Shown piece by piece: positions 13,901-26,400 of a stretch of DNA of 64,000 nucleotides. The first letter of the stretch is position 1. Each line of letters opens with the position of its first letter. The position numbers were made by a program, and so were the translations under genes. Origin of the DNA: Warburgia ugandensis. Lineage: Eukaryota > Streptophyta > Magnoliopsida > Canellales > Canellaceae. The stretch lies in NCBI GenBank assembly GCA_035236585.1, contig CP141134.1:21816414-21880413 (forward strand). The letters are read 5' to 3'. The notes beneath the pieces were generated by a model. That model worked only from the letters and a program-made list of their open reading frames with translations. It had not been told where the DNA came from and ran no database searches.

Positions 13901-14362
13901 GTCCAATTTTCTAGATTTTCTTGGCTCAATAAGATGTTTTCTTGGAGCAAGAACGTGGACTGCATGATTGAGCACTAGTGAGATAGAAAAGAAAGGAAGC
14001 TAATAGGCATAGATCCATATTTTGATCCTCTAATCAAGCATGCAAGATATCGGCAGAACATAAGAAAGAAAGGATCTACCAAAGCAAGAACAAATGATAA
14101 AATAATCAAATTAGGCCCATCAGCCCTCAAGCATTGGGTCCCGCATAGGTGGGAGCTTCGTGCACCTAGCTGCCCCTTGTAGCCCCAAGCAAGCACCATA
14201 ACCAACCAACCCTAGTAAGTGTCCCAGTCTAAAGTCCAATCAAGCCCATCAATTATCTCTACATGGGCAAGTCAAGACAACCCCAATGGAGGCCCACATG
14301 CCAGCTGAGCCATAGTTAATAAATGAGGAAAATGATTTCAGGGGAGTTGACATTTAATGAAG

Positions 14363-14426
<64 letters not shown>

Positions 14427-17400
14427 TGGCCCCTTTGTGTGCTAGACAAACGTTTCTCATGCGATCCATTTGGTTCCTACAAAGCCCAAGAAAATGATAA
14501 GCTCAAATCTCCATGAAGGCTCACAATTAATGAGAAGGGATGGGAGAAACAGAAACCTCATATAGAAGATTGATGCTTGTTTCACTGGCTTTCTCATACC
14601 CCAGAGCTGGCACAGACTCAAGTTATATGTATTAAATGAGAAAGGGAAAAGGCACGGTGTTGATGCGGTCAAAAGATCCGTTAACTTTGCAAGAAACCTA
14701 AAAATGACTAGAGCTCAGGAAAAATAAAAGATAGGAAGTGGAAAGAAGTACAATGCACTACAACAAAGATGAGAAAGAGTCAAACTGCAACCCAAACAGA
14801 ACAGAGATGAACAGAAACTTATTTTATCTCAATCTGTATCACATAAAGTTCATAATCCAGACCACATTCTCCCCCAAAACACCATATAACAATCCACATA
14901 TAGATAACTCTAGATGAAGCGGAGCCTTAGTGCAACGGTAGAGTTGTCGTCATGTGACCTTGAGGTCACGGGTTCAAGGCGTGGAAACAGCCTCTTGCAA
15001 AATGCAAGGTAAGTCTAGATACTATTGACCCTTGTGGGCCACCCCTTCCCCGAAACCCGCATACGCAGGAGCTTCATGAACCGGGCCTGCCCTTTGATAT
15101 AGATACCTTTAGATTAGATCCTTTACATGTTCAAAGAAAGACTTAGCAAAAACAATAAAGGATAGTCAATGACCTTTCACATTCTGCAAGCAAAAGTTTA
15201 GGGAAAAAAGAATTCTAATTACTCCAATTATGCAACTTATTAAACAGAATCATCGTGATCAGTTTGGTGACATTGGTCTCCCAATGATTCAAACCAGCAA
15301 TCAAACACATGGAGGATGCCAAGATACCCCTCATCTTTGTCATAAATGGAAAAACCCCAATTCCTTGCAGCCCTAGCACTAGCAGATGGCTCTCTATGTG
15401 AAGAGCATTTCTGAATAGGGCTTTCAAATTTCTTTTCAGATCCATCATCGTCATCACCATAGATTCTGGATTCCATTTGCATTAGGCGCTGGCAAAGGGC
15501 TTCTACTTGTCTCCTCAATTCCCTTCCTCCACCAACCAGCAGCAGCACCTCTTCTCTATCCTCTACATAGAACCATGAGATGCAAGGATATAACAAAGCT
15601 TTGCCTGCTCTTATATCAACTAACGCAGTCAAAAGATTCATTTCTCTGCAACAGATCTGAAAATGCCTACATCTTAAGGAACAATAAAAAATAGGATGGA
15701 GAAAGTAGAATGCACCACAATAGGGCTGATAAAGGCCCCAAATTGTAACCAGAACAGCATATGGATGAATAGAAACTTGTTTTATCTCAATCTTATTCAT
15801 CTAAATTTCAAACTCTATATTACGTTCTCTAAGATACCATACAAGAATCCTTATATAGACTCCTCTGGACTAGACCTTTTACATTTTCTAAACAAGACTC
15901 TTACTTAAAATAATGAAGGATAGTCAAAGACCATTCACATTCCCAAAGCAAGATTCCAGTGAAAACACACTTCTAATTATTGCAACAACACAACTTACTA
16001 AAGGAATTAAATTCTCTTCAACAACAATAAAATACAGAAAGTACAACTTAACACTATCTAGGACCCACAAACAAACAAAAAGATAAATCACTAGCTGGTC
16101 CCATAGAGAAAACATTGTAGCACATCATGTAGCAGATTACTACCACAGCAACTTTTATCGTGTATGACCCCACCATCAAGAGTACTTTAAATCTTATATT
16201 ATGTCAAAAATTACTAATTCTCGCTCCATCGCAAATGGCAAGACATCGTAAACAATGACTATTATCCACATCAAAATAAGAAAGAAATATATCACTTTGC
16301 CAATGCCAAACTCTCAAACACAGGTAGCCAAAGTATGGAATTCCAAAATGGAGGTCAATGTTGTGGAGATTCAAATATAGAAGAAAACCTTGTATTGATG
16401 CAAAAGAAGAGTTGCAGTGAATTAGCTCCAAATTTAAAAACAAAACTCAAACTACTATTGCTATTTGCTTCTCTTCTTTGAAGTACATTTTCGGCATATG
16501 AAGGACAGAAACTTGAGTGCTTTTGAGGAAGCAATGATACATAAAGTTTGGAGGTGACATAAAATCCTTGAAGATGTTTCCATTCATCTAAACATCTCAA
16601 CCTATATGGTCAACTAAAGTTGGCGACTTGATAACAGGGGATCCGGCAAATCGGCTCACTACGGGGAGCTCAAAAGCAAAGTCAACCCTACGTCCACAAA
16701 ACAAAATAACATCATTATAACAGTCATGGCAGATGGTATATGACAGATTTGGCCTACTCTGTCTTGACATATGTACGATATTAATTGCCATAAGAAAATC
16801 GCACCCATAAAGGGCAGCCCAGTGCACGAAGCTCCCGCATGGGGGATCTGGGGAAGGGGCACACCGCAAAGGTCTATAGTACTTAGCCTTACCTTTCATT
16901 TTGCAAGAGGTTGTTTTCACACCTTGAACCAGTGACCCCAAGGTCACATGATGACAACCATACTATTGCACCAAGGCTCCCCTTCAAGAAAATCGCACCC
17001 ATATCATCCAAATATTGATCCATAACAACTTAGTATGGTAAAATCAGAAGATTAAAGTCAGACAAGAATCATATTAAAAATAATAATGAATCAGTTTTGT
17101 TAATGCAGATAGCAGAAGCCTTTGTTCAATGATTGCAAATCAGAAAATGAACCTAGGGAAAGAAAGGATAAATTCAATCTAAACTTTGACACAAATCAAT
17201 TATTGTGAAAAGGAAAATTTCTTCAGCCAAATCCAGCCCAAAATTGAGCCCAAAGTCAAATGATTTGAAATGAAAAACTGCCAGTGGAGATTTCCTCTTT
17301 CTTCAAGCATCATCAGCTAGGAGGTCCTGGATTTAAAGCCTTCTAAGTGATCCAAGCTTCATTAAAGCATACTACTTTGTATAGACTGTTTGATCTTTGC

Positions 17401-20400
17401 ATCAGGCGTTGTCTTGATTGAAGCTTGAAAGCCTATCTTACATTATCTGGTGTATGGTTTACTGAAAGGGAAAAAGGAAAGGGAAAGAGATGGATGACAT
17501 CAGCTCTCACCCTTCCCTTGGTGGTGTCATCTTTGCATGTTCTCAACAAGGCAAGACTATTATGATCAGTACCTATCTTATACTGTAAGTTGAAAATGAG
17601 TAAATGAAAGGCTTAGTTTTTGCTTTTTGTGCTCATTATTTTGGTCATATCTTTTTAATTTGTTTGCTTATACAGTTATTTAAAATAATAGTAAAGAAAT
17701 AGTAATAGAAACTAAACAAACAACTAATTGATTGGCTCAACATAACAGTGAAAACTAATAAATCACACTAAATATAGTGCATCACACATTTAGGTGGAAA
17801 TAAATACATTAAAATCATGCAACATAATCCTGAACATAAATACATGGTCAAAACATTTAATATCGCTCAATTTTGGGACCTTGTGACTTCATAATCTAAA
17901 TTCATGCCGATATGTCCAAATACATAAAAGGTTTTGGCTCTGGTACTTATAATGACTGATACCTTAGTTTTGTTCTATGCTATTGTCAATACTATCAATA
18001 CATGCTCTTGGAGGAAAAGGTTAATACTGATGCTTCTCTCACTTCGGAAGGAGGCTCCATCCATTGTCTTATTCTCAATTAGAATGGTGATCTTCTTAAA
18101 AACTTTTTCTTATAGAGTTCCTGGATGACAATTACAACCTTGAGTTAATAGCTATCAAGTATCATCTTAGCACGACAGCAGAAAAGAATCCAGGGAAGGT
18201 TTGGGTAGAGTCAGATTCACTAGAAGCCATGGATATCCTTAATGGTCCCATTACTTGCCCACGGAAATTTATCAGCCTGGAAAATGATATCCCCAAGTTG
18301 GAGAAATGAGATGAACAGGCCTAATGAAGCAAAGTATGGCCCTTCATGGAAAAGTGGGCACTACACTCTATGATAGCATTCCACCAAAAGATATGAGCTC
18401 ATTATTTTCTTAGGCTTTCAAGAAAACAATGGGCTTACATTTCTCTGCATGCAAAAGGGGCCATCTCTGTCTCCCTCCTTCCTTAAATGTCAACTCTAAA
18501 TCATGTCTGTCATTTATTAAACATGCTTGGGCAGCATCTGCTCAGAATTCTAGCTGAGTCTAGAGTTCGTGGGCTTAGGCTTAGCTAACGTGCCAGATTT
18601 TGACTTTTTACTAGGCTTGCCATGTTACAAAGTTTTACTTGGTTTAGAGTGATGGCCAACTGGTGGAGGCCTTCTTTGCTTGTAAGAATGCTTCAATTTG
18701 CTTAACACTTGAAACGACTCAATTTATTCATTTTAACACCAAATCTTACTTGTAGGCCCTTTCTTTCTCATGTGTTAAACAGTTCTCGCGCACTTAATTG
18801 GAGATTTAAAATATGAAACCACGCCTATTAACTTGCCTTTCTTTTTTAGTGTGGTATTGCAAGATCATGTGGATCAATTGCTATTGTAACAAAATAATAT
18901 GATTGAATCAAGAAAATTGGGAATGTCTACAAAGACTACATATTCATGAAAGAAGTCCCTCTCTTACCAAGTTTCAAAATGTGGAGCCACTGCTGTTTTT
19001 GGCCAATAATTCCAAGGCAAGCAGTTTAGACTCAAGAAAATATAACAAATTTGTCCCAAGTAATACAGATATTTAATAAGGGTCCACCATCTGGTTAATG
19101 TCCATATATTAGATACTCAGAATCATTTAGTCAACAGAAATCATATTATGAACTCTGCTCACATGAATCTTTCAATCTCAAATGAGATTTAAGGAGTTCC
19201 AGAATGGCATAAACCATTTAGGATCAACATCCCACGACAAGAAACCTGTTTGAACCTAAATGGAAGTAGAAATTTCACTTCTAATTTGTTTGCCATGATA
19301 AACCCATTCTCTCTCCTCTGCCCATTATAAAGGACTCCATCGACAAATGTAAAATCTATAATGTGCTCCTCCTAAAGGTAGTCATCTCCTTCAAACTCTT
19401 CCTCCAATAACTATTGTGAACTAAAGCTGGTCTAGAATTTAATCTCACCATGAAAAAAACTTGACATCCATAACTTGTTACTTATCAGTTGTTGGAAACT
19501 TATGTTTTCCTCTCTTATCTCTTTCAAACATGCAACAACACTGACACCCATGTCAACTGGATAGACATTTCCAAACATACTAACAAGCATCCAACTCAAA
19601 AATAGCCTTTCATGTAGGACTTTTGACTTTCATTATAACTTCCAATAGAATTGTGTTGTTACTTAGTTTATCTAATGATTGAACCAACTCCAAGAACATT
19701 GGCCCTCCTTTATTTAAACAACTTAACCAGGTTGGACAAGTTCATCTACAAGGTCCCTAATAAACTAAAGAAATTTGGGAAATGTGTAGTGAGGAAACAT
19801 TTAGGAAAGCTATGAGGAAGCTCCATGGGAAGTGAACATGATGCATCTTGGATGTACACAATAAGCATATGGCAATAGATAGCGTCAAGTTATGTGGGAA
19901 GCATGAGGATTGATAATTTTAAAACAAAGGAGACATATTTGATTACAATTACTAGTTTTATAAACTTATAGACTATCACTTTTGACTTATAACTCAAACT
20001 TGTAGAAACTTGAAGTTAAGACAAGTCTTACAAGAAGTCCCCACATATGCTTTATTTGAAACTTAATTGTTTTTTGGGTTTGATATATAATATGCCCCTT
20101 TTTAATAGGCTCACACCCATCCCACTATTCAGCAAGCTATTACTCTAGCTCAGCGCACCTTTGGAAGATTTGAAACACTCATAGACTTTGCCCTTAGATT
20201 AGCTATGCACAAAAAATCCCATCCATTAGATAACTTTAACATTTGCTTCTTCAAATTGTAACTTGGATGGTGACACTGTTTATCATCCATTTTAAAAGTC
20301 GCTAGGATCATCCAACAAATAAGATTTTGGTGCATAGTTCTAGGACGCAAACAACATTGTGAATGTTAGGATCTTCCGATAGTGGACACAATTAAAGTTT

Positions 20401-23400
20401 AGCTTGCCGACGAGTAGGATGGGTGTGCAACCTATTAAATGAGCCATTAAGATATCATGTGCCATTTTTTTTTTAATGTTTGCATTTACTTCTTCCAAGT
20501 TGCTATTTTAAAGAAGTATTTCAAGTTAAAATATACATCTAAAAGAAAAAGGGCAGCCCAGTGCACGAAGCTCCCACATAAGCGAGGTCCGGGGAAGGGG
20601 CAGAACACAAGGGTCTATAGAACACAGCCTTACCTTACATTTTGCAAGAGGCTGTTTCCATGACTCAACCCGATGACCTCAAGGCAAAATATACATGTAG
20701 AAAGAAAAGAAAGGGACAGCGCGGTGCACGAAGCTCCCTCATATGCAAGGTCCAAGGAAGAGGAGGACCACAAAGGGCCTATAGTACGCAGCCTTACCCT
20801 GCATTTTGCAAGAGGTTGTTTCAACACCTCAAACCCATGACTTCCAAGTCACACAGTGACAACTCAACTGTTGCGCCAAGGCTCCCCTTCTTACAAGAAA
20901 GACAATGATATAAATATGTAGTAGATGCCATAAGTAAGAGAAATTAAAGCATGATTCCACTAGCTTTAATCAAGATTAAAGTTCAGGAGCTTGTAGTAAA
21001 TATGATCTACACTAAGAAGGACAAGATCTATGGACTGATGGGTACAATTGAAAATGGAGATGAAGTCTAAGAATTCTAGCCTGTTATCAAAGCACCAAGT
21101 TCTGAAAATAGAACTGGTACTAGTGCAAGAATACATCACCAAACAGTTAGCATTATTAGTTCTTCTTAGTTTATACAATTATAATTAATTTAGCTATAGC
21201 AATATAGTCTGAAGTTAACACTCTTGTAAGTTATATTACCAATTATAATGCATCAGTAGTTTTTTGCACTATATTAATAAGTATGGTGCTATTATCTTAG
21301 TTACATCAATGACTTTATGGATATTAAAATATAGAGGAATGCTAGTTGAACACGCTAGCATTCCTCATGAACACTTGGCAAGTGTACAGCTAGCATGTCC
21401 CTTGAATCATGTTGTTTACTAAAATTTGGCCATGTTAGCTGTATGCTTGCCTAAGTGTTTGCAAGTGAGCGCCGCGCTTGTGGAGGCCACGTGAGCAACT
21501 AGCATTCCTATAAAATATGATGTAATTATATTTACACAATTAATGATGTTCTCCTTCCTTTCCTAGTTTCTCTAGTTGTTGTTTTGCATTTACAACTCAA
21601 CCAAGTCAAAAATAACTTGATCATTGCCCTGGAGAACTAGGCTTGATCAATGCCCTAGAGAACTAGGCTATTCTTCCAAGTTGAACAAGTAGAGTGCAAT
21701 CTAGACGAACCTTGTTCTCATCAATTATAAAAGTGACTAAACATGAGATGAATTTCCTCTCTTCACTAAAAGCATAGCAAATTGCAAGCTTTATTAGCTA
21801 TAAGATACCTAACAAGTGCAACCTAAGTTTACTAATCTAAACAAGCTGATACTTCAGTTAGAAAAAACATTACATTTCCATAGTCGCAAAATCCATCATA
21901 TGTGCATGCAACTCATCTTCTAAGAGAAATTTAGTTTGTGAATCCGGTAAGAGTAGAAGTTCAAGAGGAAAGGGCATAGTGCATGCCCCTTTTTCCATGC
22001 ACGGTAAAACTCCTTTTGTATATCAAAGTAATTCATCATGTTCTTAATACCAAAAATAGATAACCGATAAGAAAATCAATGGATTTGGATGATCCTCACC
22101 ACTTGCCTTGGGTTATCATCATCAAAACCTCATCCAATTAGGGGTCCGCCACATAAATCTCGTTCTTCCATTAACCTTTATCAAGAGACATGGCTTCATT
22201 TAGTCCAAAATTTTTTAAATCTTTTCTCATGACTTCTATCGATATCTTTTTGAGCCTTCCCCTTGCCCTTTTAAAGCCTTCAACTTGGAACGACTCACTC
22301 CTTCTAACTGGTGCTGTTTTCGGTCTCCGTTGGACATGTCCAAACCATCTAAGTCTATCCTCACTGATCTTGTTATCTATTGGTGCCACTCCTAGGTTTC
22401 CTCTAATGTTTTCATTTCTAATTCTATCCTTTCCTGTCTTGCCTTGCATCCATCTCAATATCCTCATGTCAGCTATGCTCATCCTATGTATATGTTGTTC
22501 CTTAACTACCCAACACTCTTATTCATTGAGCATGGCCAGCCTTACAGCGGTCCTATGGAATTTTAGTTTCAATTTGAGTGGCACCTACCGTTCACATAAA
22601 ACTCCAAAGGCACATCTCCATTTATTCCAACCCACTTGGATTCTCTAGGTAACATGCCTCCCAATCTCTACACTCACGAATTATTGATCTCAAGTATCGA
22701 AAGTGGTCTTCTGGGGGGGCATCTTAGTTATCAATCTTTATTGGTGCTTCACTCCCACTACTCTCCTTAATAAAATTGCATACTACATATTTTGTCTTAG
22801 TTCGGCTAATTTTAAATCTTTTAGACTTTATAGCATCTCTCCACAACTCTAGCTTTGTGTTTACACCCTCGTCTTATCAATCAAAACTACGTCATCTACA
22901 AATGATAAGCACCATGGTATCTCCTTAGGCAGATGCTTTGTTAACTCATCCATAACTAACGTAAAAGACATGAACTCAATGCCAATCCTCGGTGCAATCC
23001 TATAGTAATAGGGAAATTATTGGTCTCTCCACTAGTGGTCTTAACATTTGTTACAACTCCCCCATATATATCCTTAATTATGTTCATATACTCTTGTGAA
23101 ACCCCTTTCTCGCCCAAAACCCACTATATTAACTCTGTAATGGACCTATAATAAGCTTTTTTTAAGTTAATAAAAACCATGTGGAGGTCTTTCCTCCTCT
23201 CCTTATATTTCTCTATCAATTGTCTAAGAGAAAACAACTTCCATAGTAGACCTCCCAAGCATGAAACCAAACTAGTTTTCCTATTCACTCGTCTTATGTT
23301 GTAATTTCTTCTCAATCACTCTTTTCTAAAGTTTCATGGTATGGCTCACAAATTTGATCCTAAAGTAATTAGTACAACTCTGTATGTTTCCTTTATTCTT

Positions 23401-26400
23401 ATAAACTGGTATGATAGAGCTTTTCCTCCATTCATCTGGCATTTTCTTCGATTTTACAATCTTGTTAAACAACTTTATCAGCCAAACTACTCCAGTATCT
23501 CCCATGTACTTGCTTTGGGTCTTTTGAGAAAAAAACAAAAATGGATGGTTCTGATTTTTTTTCCTTAAGAAACGTAAGCAAAAAACATTCAATGGGCATG
23601 GAATTTGATGTCTAGCCTAACTAAGTCATTCCTAACATGGTGAAAGGATTAGATCTACAAAAAAGTTCTACCATGAATAAAAGGGGTGTGTACCCTTCCT
23701 CTCCTCGTGAGAGTGTACTCTTACTGACACTTACATATTATCTTCACTGAAATCAGCAGTCCTGGCATATTTATACAAAGAAACAGCACTGTGGAAAAAG
23801 ATATAGCTTGTTTATCAAATTTTTAATGGAGCTTATGGAACTTACCAAGTATTATTCCATCCTGGCTGACCAAGCATGCTCCAACCTATCAGGAAATATA
23901 AATATGGAAGAATTAGCTTTGAAGTCAAATTGAGGCTAATAAGAATAGAAGGAGCGGAAGCATATGTTTTATAAAGTAGAATCAACATAATTTCAATAAT
24001 GAAGATAAGCATAATACAGATAAAAGTATCAGAATTCCAAAACATAACACCTATTCAGATTTTTCAGCAGGATGACACACAATAAAGTGTATATATGGTA
24101 CGTTATTAACACTATTCACTTCCCAAAATACATCAGTTTATCCAGGACAGTTATTATCCTAGGTGAGACAGCACAATGTCCATCTGTACTTTGAGGTAAG
24201 CATCTAAACAGCACTGCCTAGCCCTTGGCCATCAAGTGCGTCATCCCTATAAGGTTTGTGATCCCAGCCAGGTCAACCAAGAGTGCCTCCAAAGGTTCTT
24301 TGGGCAAGTAGTTTCCGGTACACAACTGTACAAGATGTTCTAACAGCTCCTCCTTTTACTCTTATGCACCTCATGGCCATATCAATAGCTTAGTCATGAT
24401 ACTGGGGCCTTGGTTGCTATAGCAACAATCCCACCTTTATACATCTAGAGTAGCTTGATCTCATTTCATCCAACTCCTTAACTGAATTGAATTAAGAACT
24501 ATAACTGAGGAACTACCCAATACCAACCCATCACTCAATAGTGCACACCCTTGCCTATAACTAATATGCCACAACTAATTAATGACAATAAAGTCCATTA
24601 GTTGAACTCACTTGGCTAAGAATAGATGTAGCTAAACAAACACCAATTCATCTCAGCAGAACAGGATCCAATAGCAACAGATTCACCCTCCTACTGCTGC
24701 ATGTACTCCTAACCTAACAAATAGAAAGGACACAGAGGAAGACGCCATGAATAGAGATGTTATGAAAGGTGAGTGAAGGCAGAGCAGCAGAAAAATGTGG
24801 TAATCCTGCCATCATTCATAGGGACATGATACAGCTTTTCAGCCTCATAATTTAGCAAGTCATTTGGCTTCATACAGTTTCATGGATACCAACCTACGAC
24901 AACTTCTTGAGTACTGCCTCTTTAATATGCACATAATAATATTTCTTTCTCATGTACATCTTTACATATTTTAGTATCAAAAGCTCCACATCGACTCCAC
25001 TCTCATAAATCTTTTATTTTAGCACCCTGATCAAAAAGATGATGACATTAACATGCTGATATTAGAGGAGAATTCTGAAGGGTCCATGCCACCAATTGAG
25101 AGGGCATTTCTTCCTCGTGTTTACAATACAAAAGTTGAAAAACAATCATGTGAAGTAGCTTCTAAATTTCTCCATAACGATATGCCATATACCCTAACAG
25201 CGTTCCATCCTTTGTATTTTCTAAGAGACAAGATGACTGTAGAATAAAATATTGTTCTCAGATTCTATTTCAGTAATAGCATATACCTTCAACTTCTACC
25301 CCTCTCAAAGCTTCCTGTAAAGTACTACTAGCATTTTATCCAACAATCTCCTATGCTCATCCTCAGATTCAATAGGTTAATCTCAGAATGATTATTGGCA
25401 TTTCCTTCAGTGTCCCTGGATCATTCTCTGCATAACTTCATTGCAGAAACACTTAATCTCAATCATGCTATCTCTAGTTTATCCATGCATGAAACTTTCC
25501 AAGCCCTACTAGCAAGATGATGATAGTGTTAACTACCCATGTATAAAGGTCAAACTTGTTTGTAGCAGTTGTACATACAAGAAACTATAAAGGATCATCT
25601 TAATCCTCCACGGGGCTGTTTGGTACAAGTACAACAAATCATGGATACTTATTCATGGGAAATGATATTTGTCCTTGCTGTTGCAGTCACAAAACATGGA
25701 CAAAATTATTTGAAACAAACAGCAAAAATTTCATGGCTGTTTTGCCTATGGTAAAACAATTTGATACATGTCTAGGACAGCAAAAAGCAAGGTATAATTC
25801 TCTACCCCTGAATGAGTTTATCCATGGTATATTGCTCCATGCCAAACAGCCTCATCTAACACTGTTATCATCCAATGACAGCAACTCCCATGTTTCAGTT
25901 TGTCATTATTGAAAGTGAGATGAATTTCTAAGTGGGTATGTGGCAATTGAAAACTAAATTCAATAAAACCTGTAACTGATAAAAACTAATCCAATGCAAG
26001 AAGTGATGCCAAAGAGAGATTGAAGACAGATTACAAGGATATACTGCAAACCCATCTTTGAAAAGCTAATCCAATGCAAGAAGTAAATGCACATACCTGC
26101 CTGTTTGGGTCCTTGGATCGCTCGGCAGACAGGAATGCAATAGCCATGAAATAATCATCCCACGACAAATACCTGCAAGAAATTACTAAAAAACTTACCT
26201 TGATCTTTCCCTATGTAGTTATCATAATAAAATCTACATCTTATCCTTCAAATATATAACAACAGCAAATTATTGCAAGTATAAGGAGCTGCTAACACCC
26301 CATTGGCTGAAAAAAAGTAGAGCAGCTAATGCCCTATTGGCTGAGAAAAAGTAACATTTTTACTTTTTCTCAGCTAATGAGGTGTTAGCTGCTCCTTACA

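Larger units (their letters stand above)
14661..16003 (-). mobile_element. Small non-autonomous LTR retrotransposon (TRIM-like, gypsy-derived)
   Basis: Two diverged direct repeats flank a 375-bp interior: 14661-15245 (about 390 bp once its inserted SINE is removed) and 15621-16003 (383 bp). On the minus strand the LTR next to the interior is followed by TTGATATAAGAGCAGG at 15604-15619, close to the initiator-Met primer site TTGGTATCAGAGC. That fixes the orientation. The interior encodes only a gag-like start and no pol. No clear flanking duplication or purine tract was found. Confidence 0.7.
13116..23845 (-). other. Intron 3 of the deaminase gene (10.7 kb)
   Basis: This is the largest intron. 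From left to right it holds SINEs at 13657, 14131 and 14921, a (GA)n tract, a small LTR element (14661-16003), a SINE at 16811, a tandem SINE pair (20549-20890), a foldback MITE (21335-21509) and a LINE (22114-23600). In the rest, including about 17000-20500, no feature is recognised. Confidence 0.85.

Noticed and set aside
15240..15800. A 186-codon frame as a host gene
   Set aside because: It crosses from an LTR into the interior of the small LTR element. Only the gag-like part is meaningful.
22190..22648. Plus-strand open frame of 152 codons
   Set aside because: It is the antisense shadow of the LINE C-terminal region.
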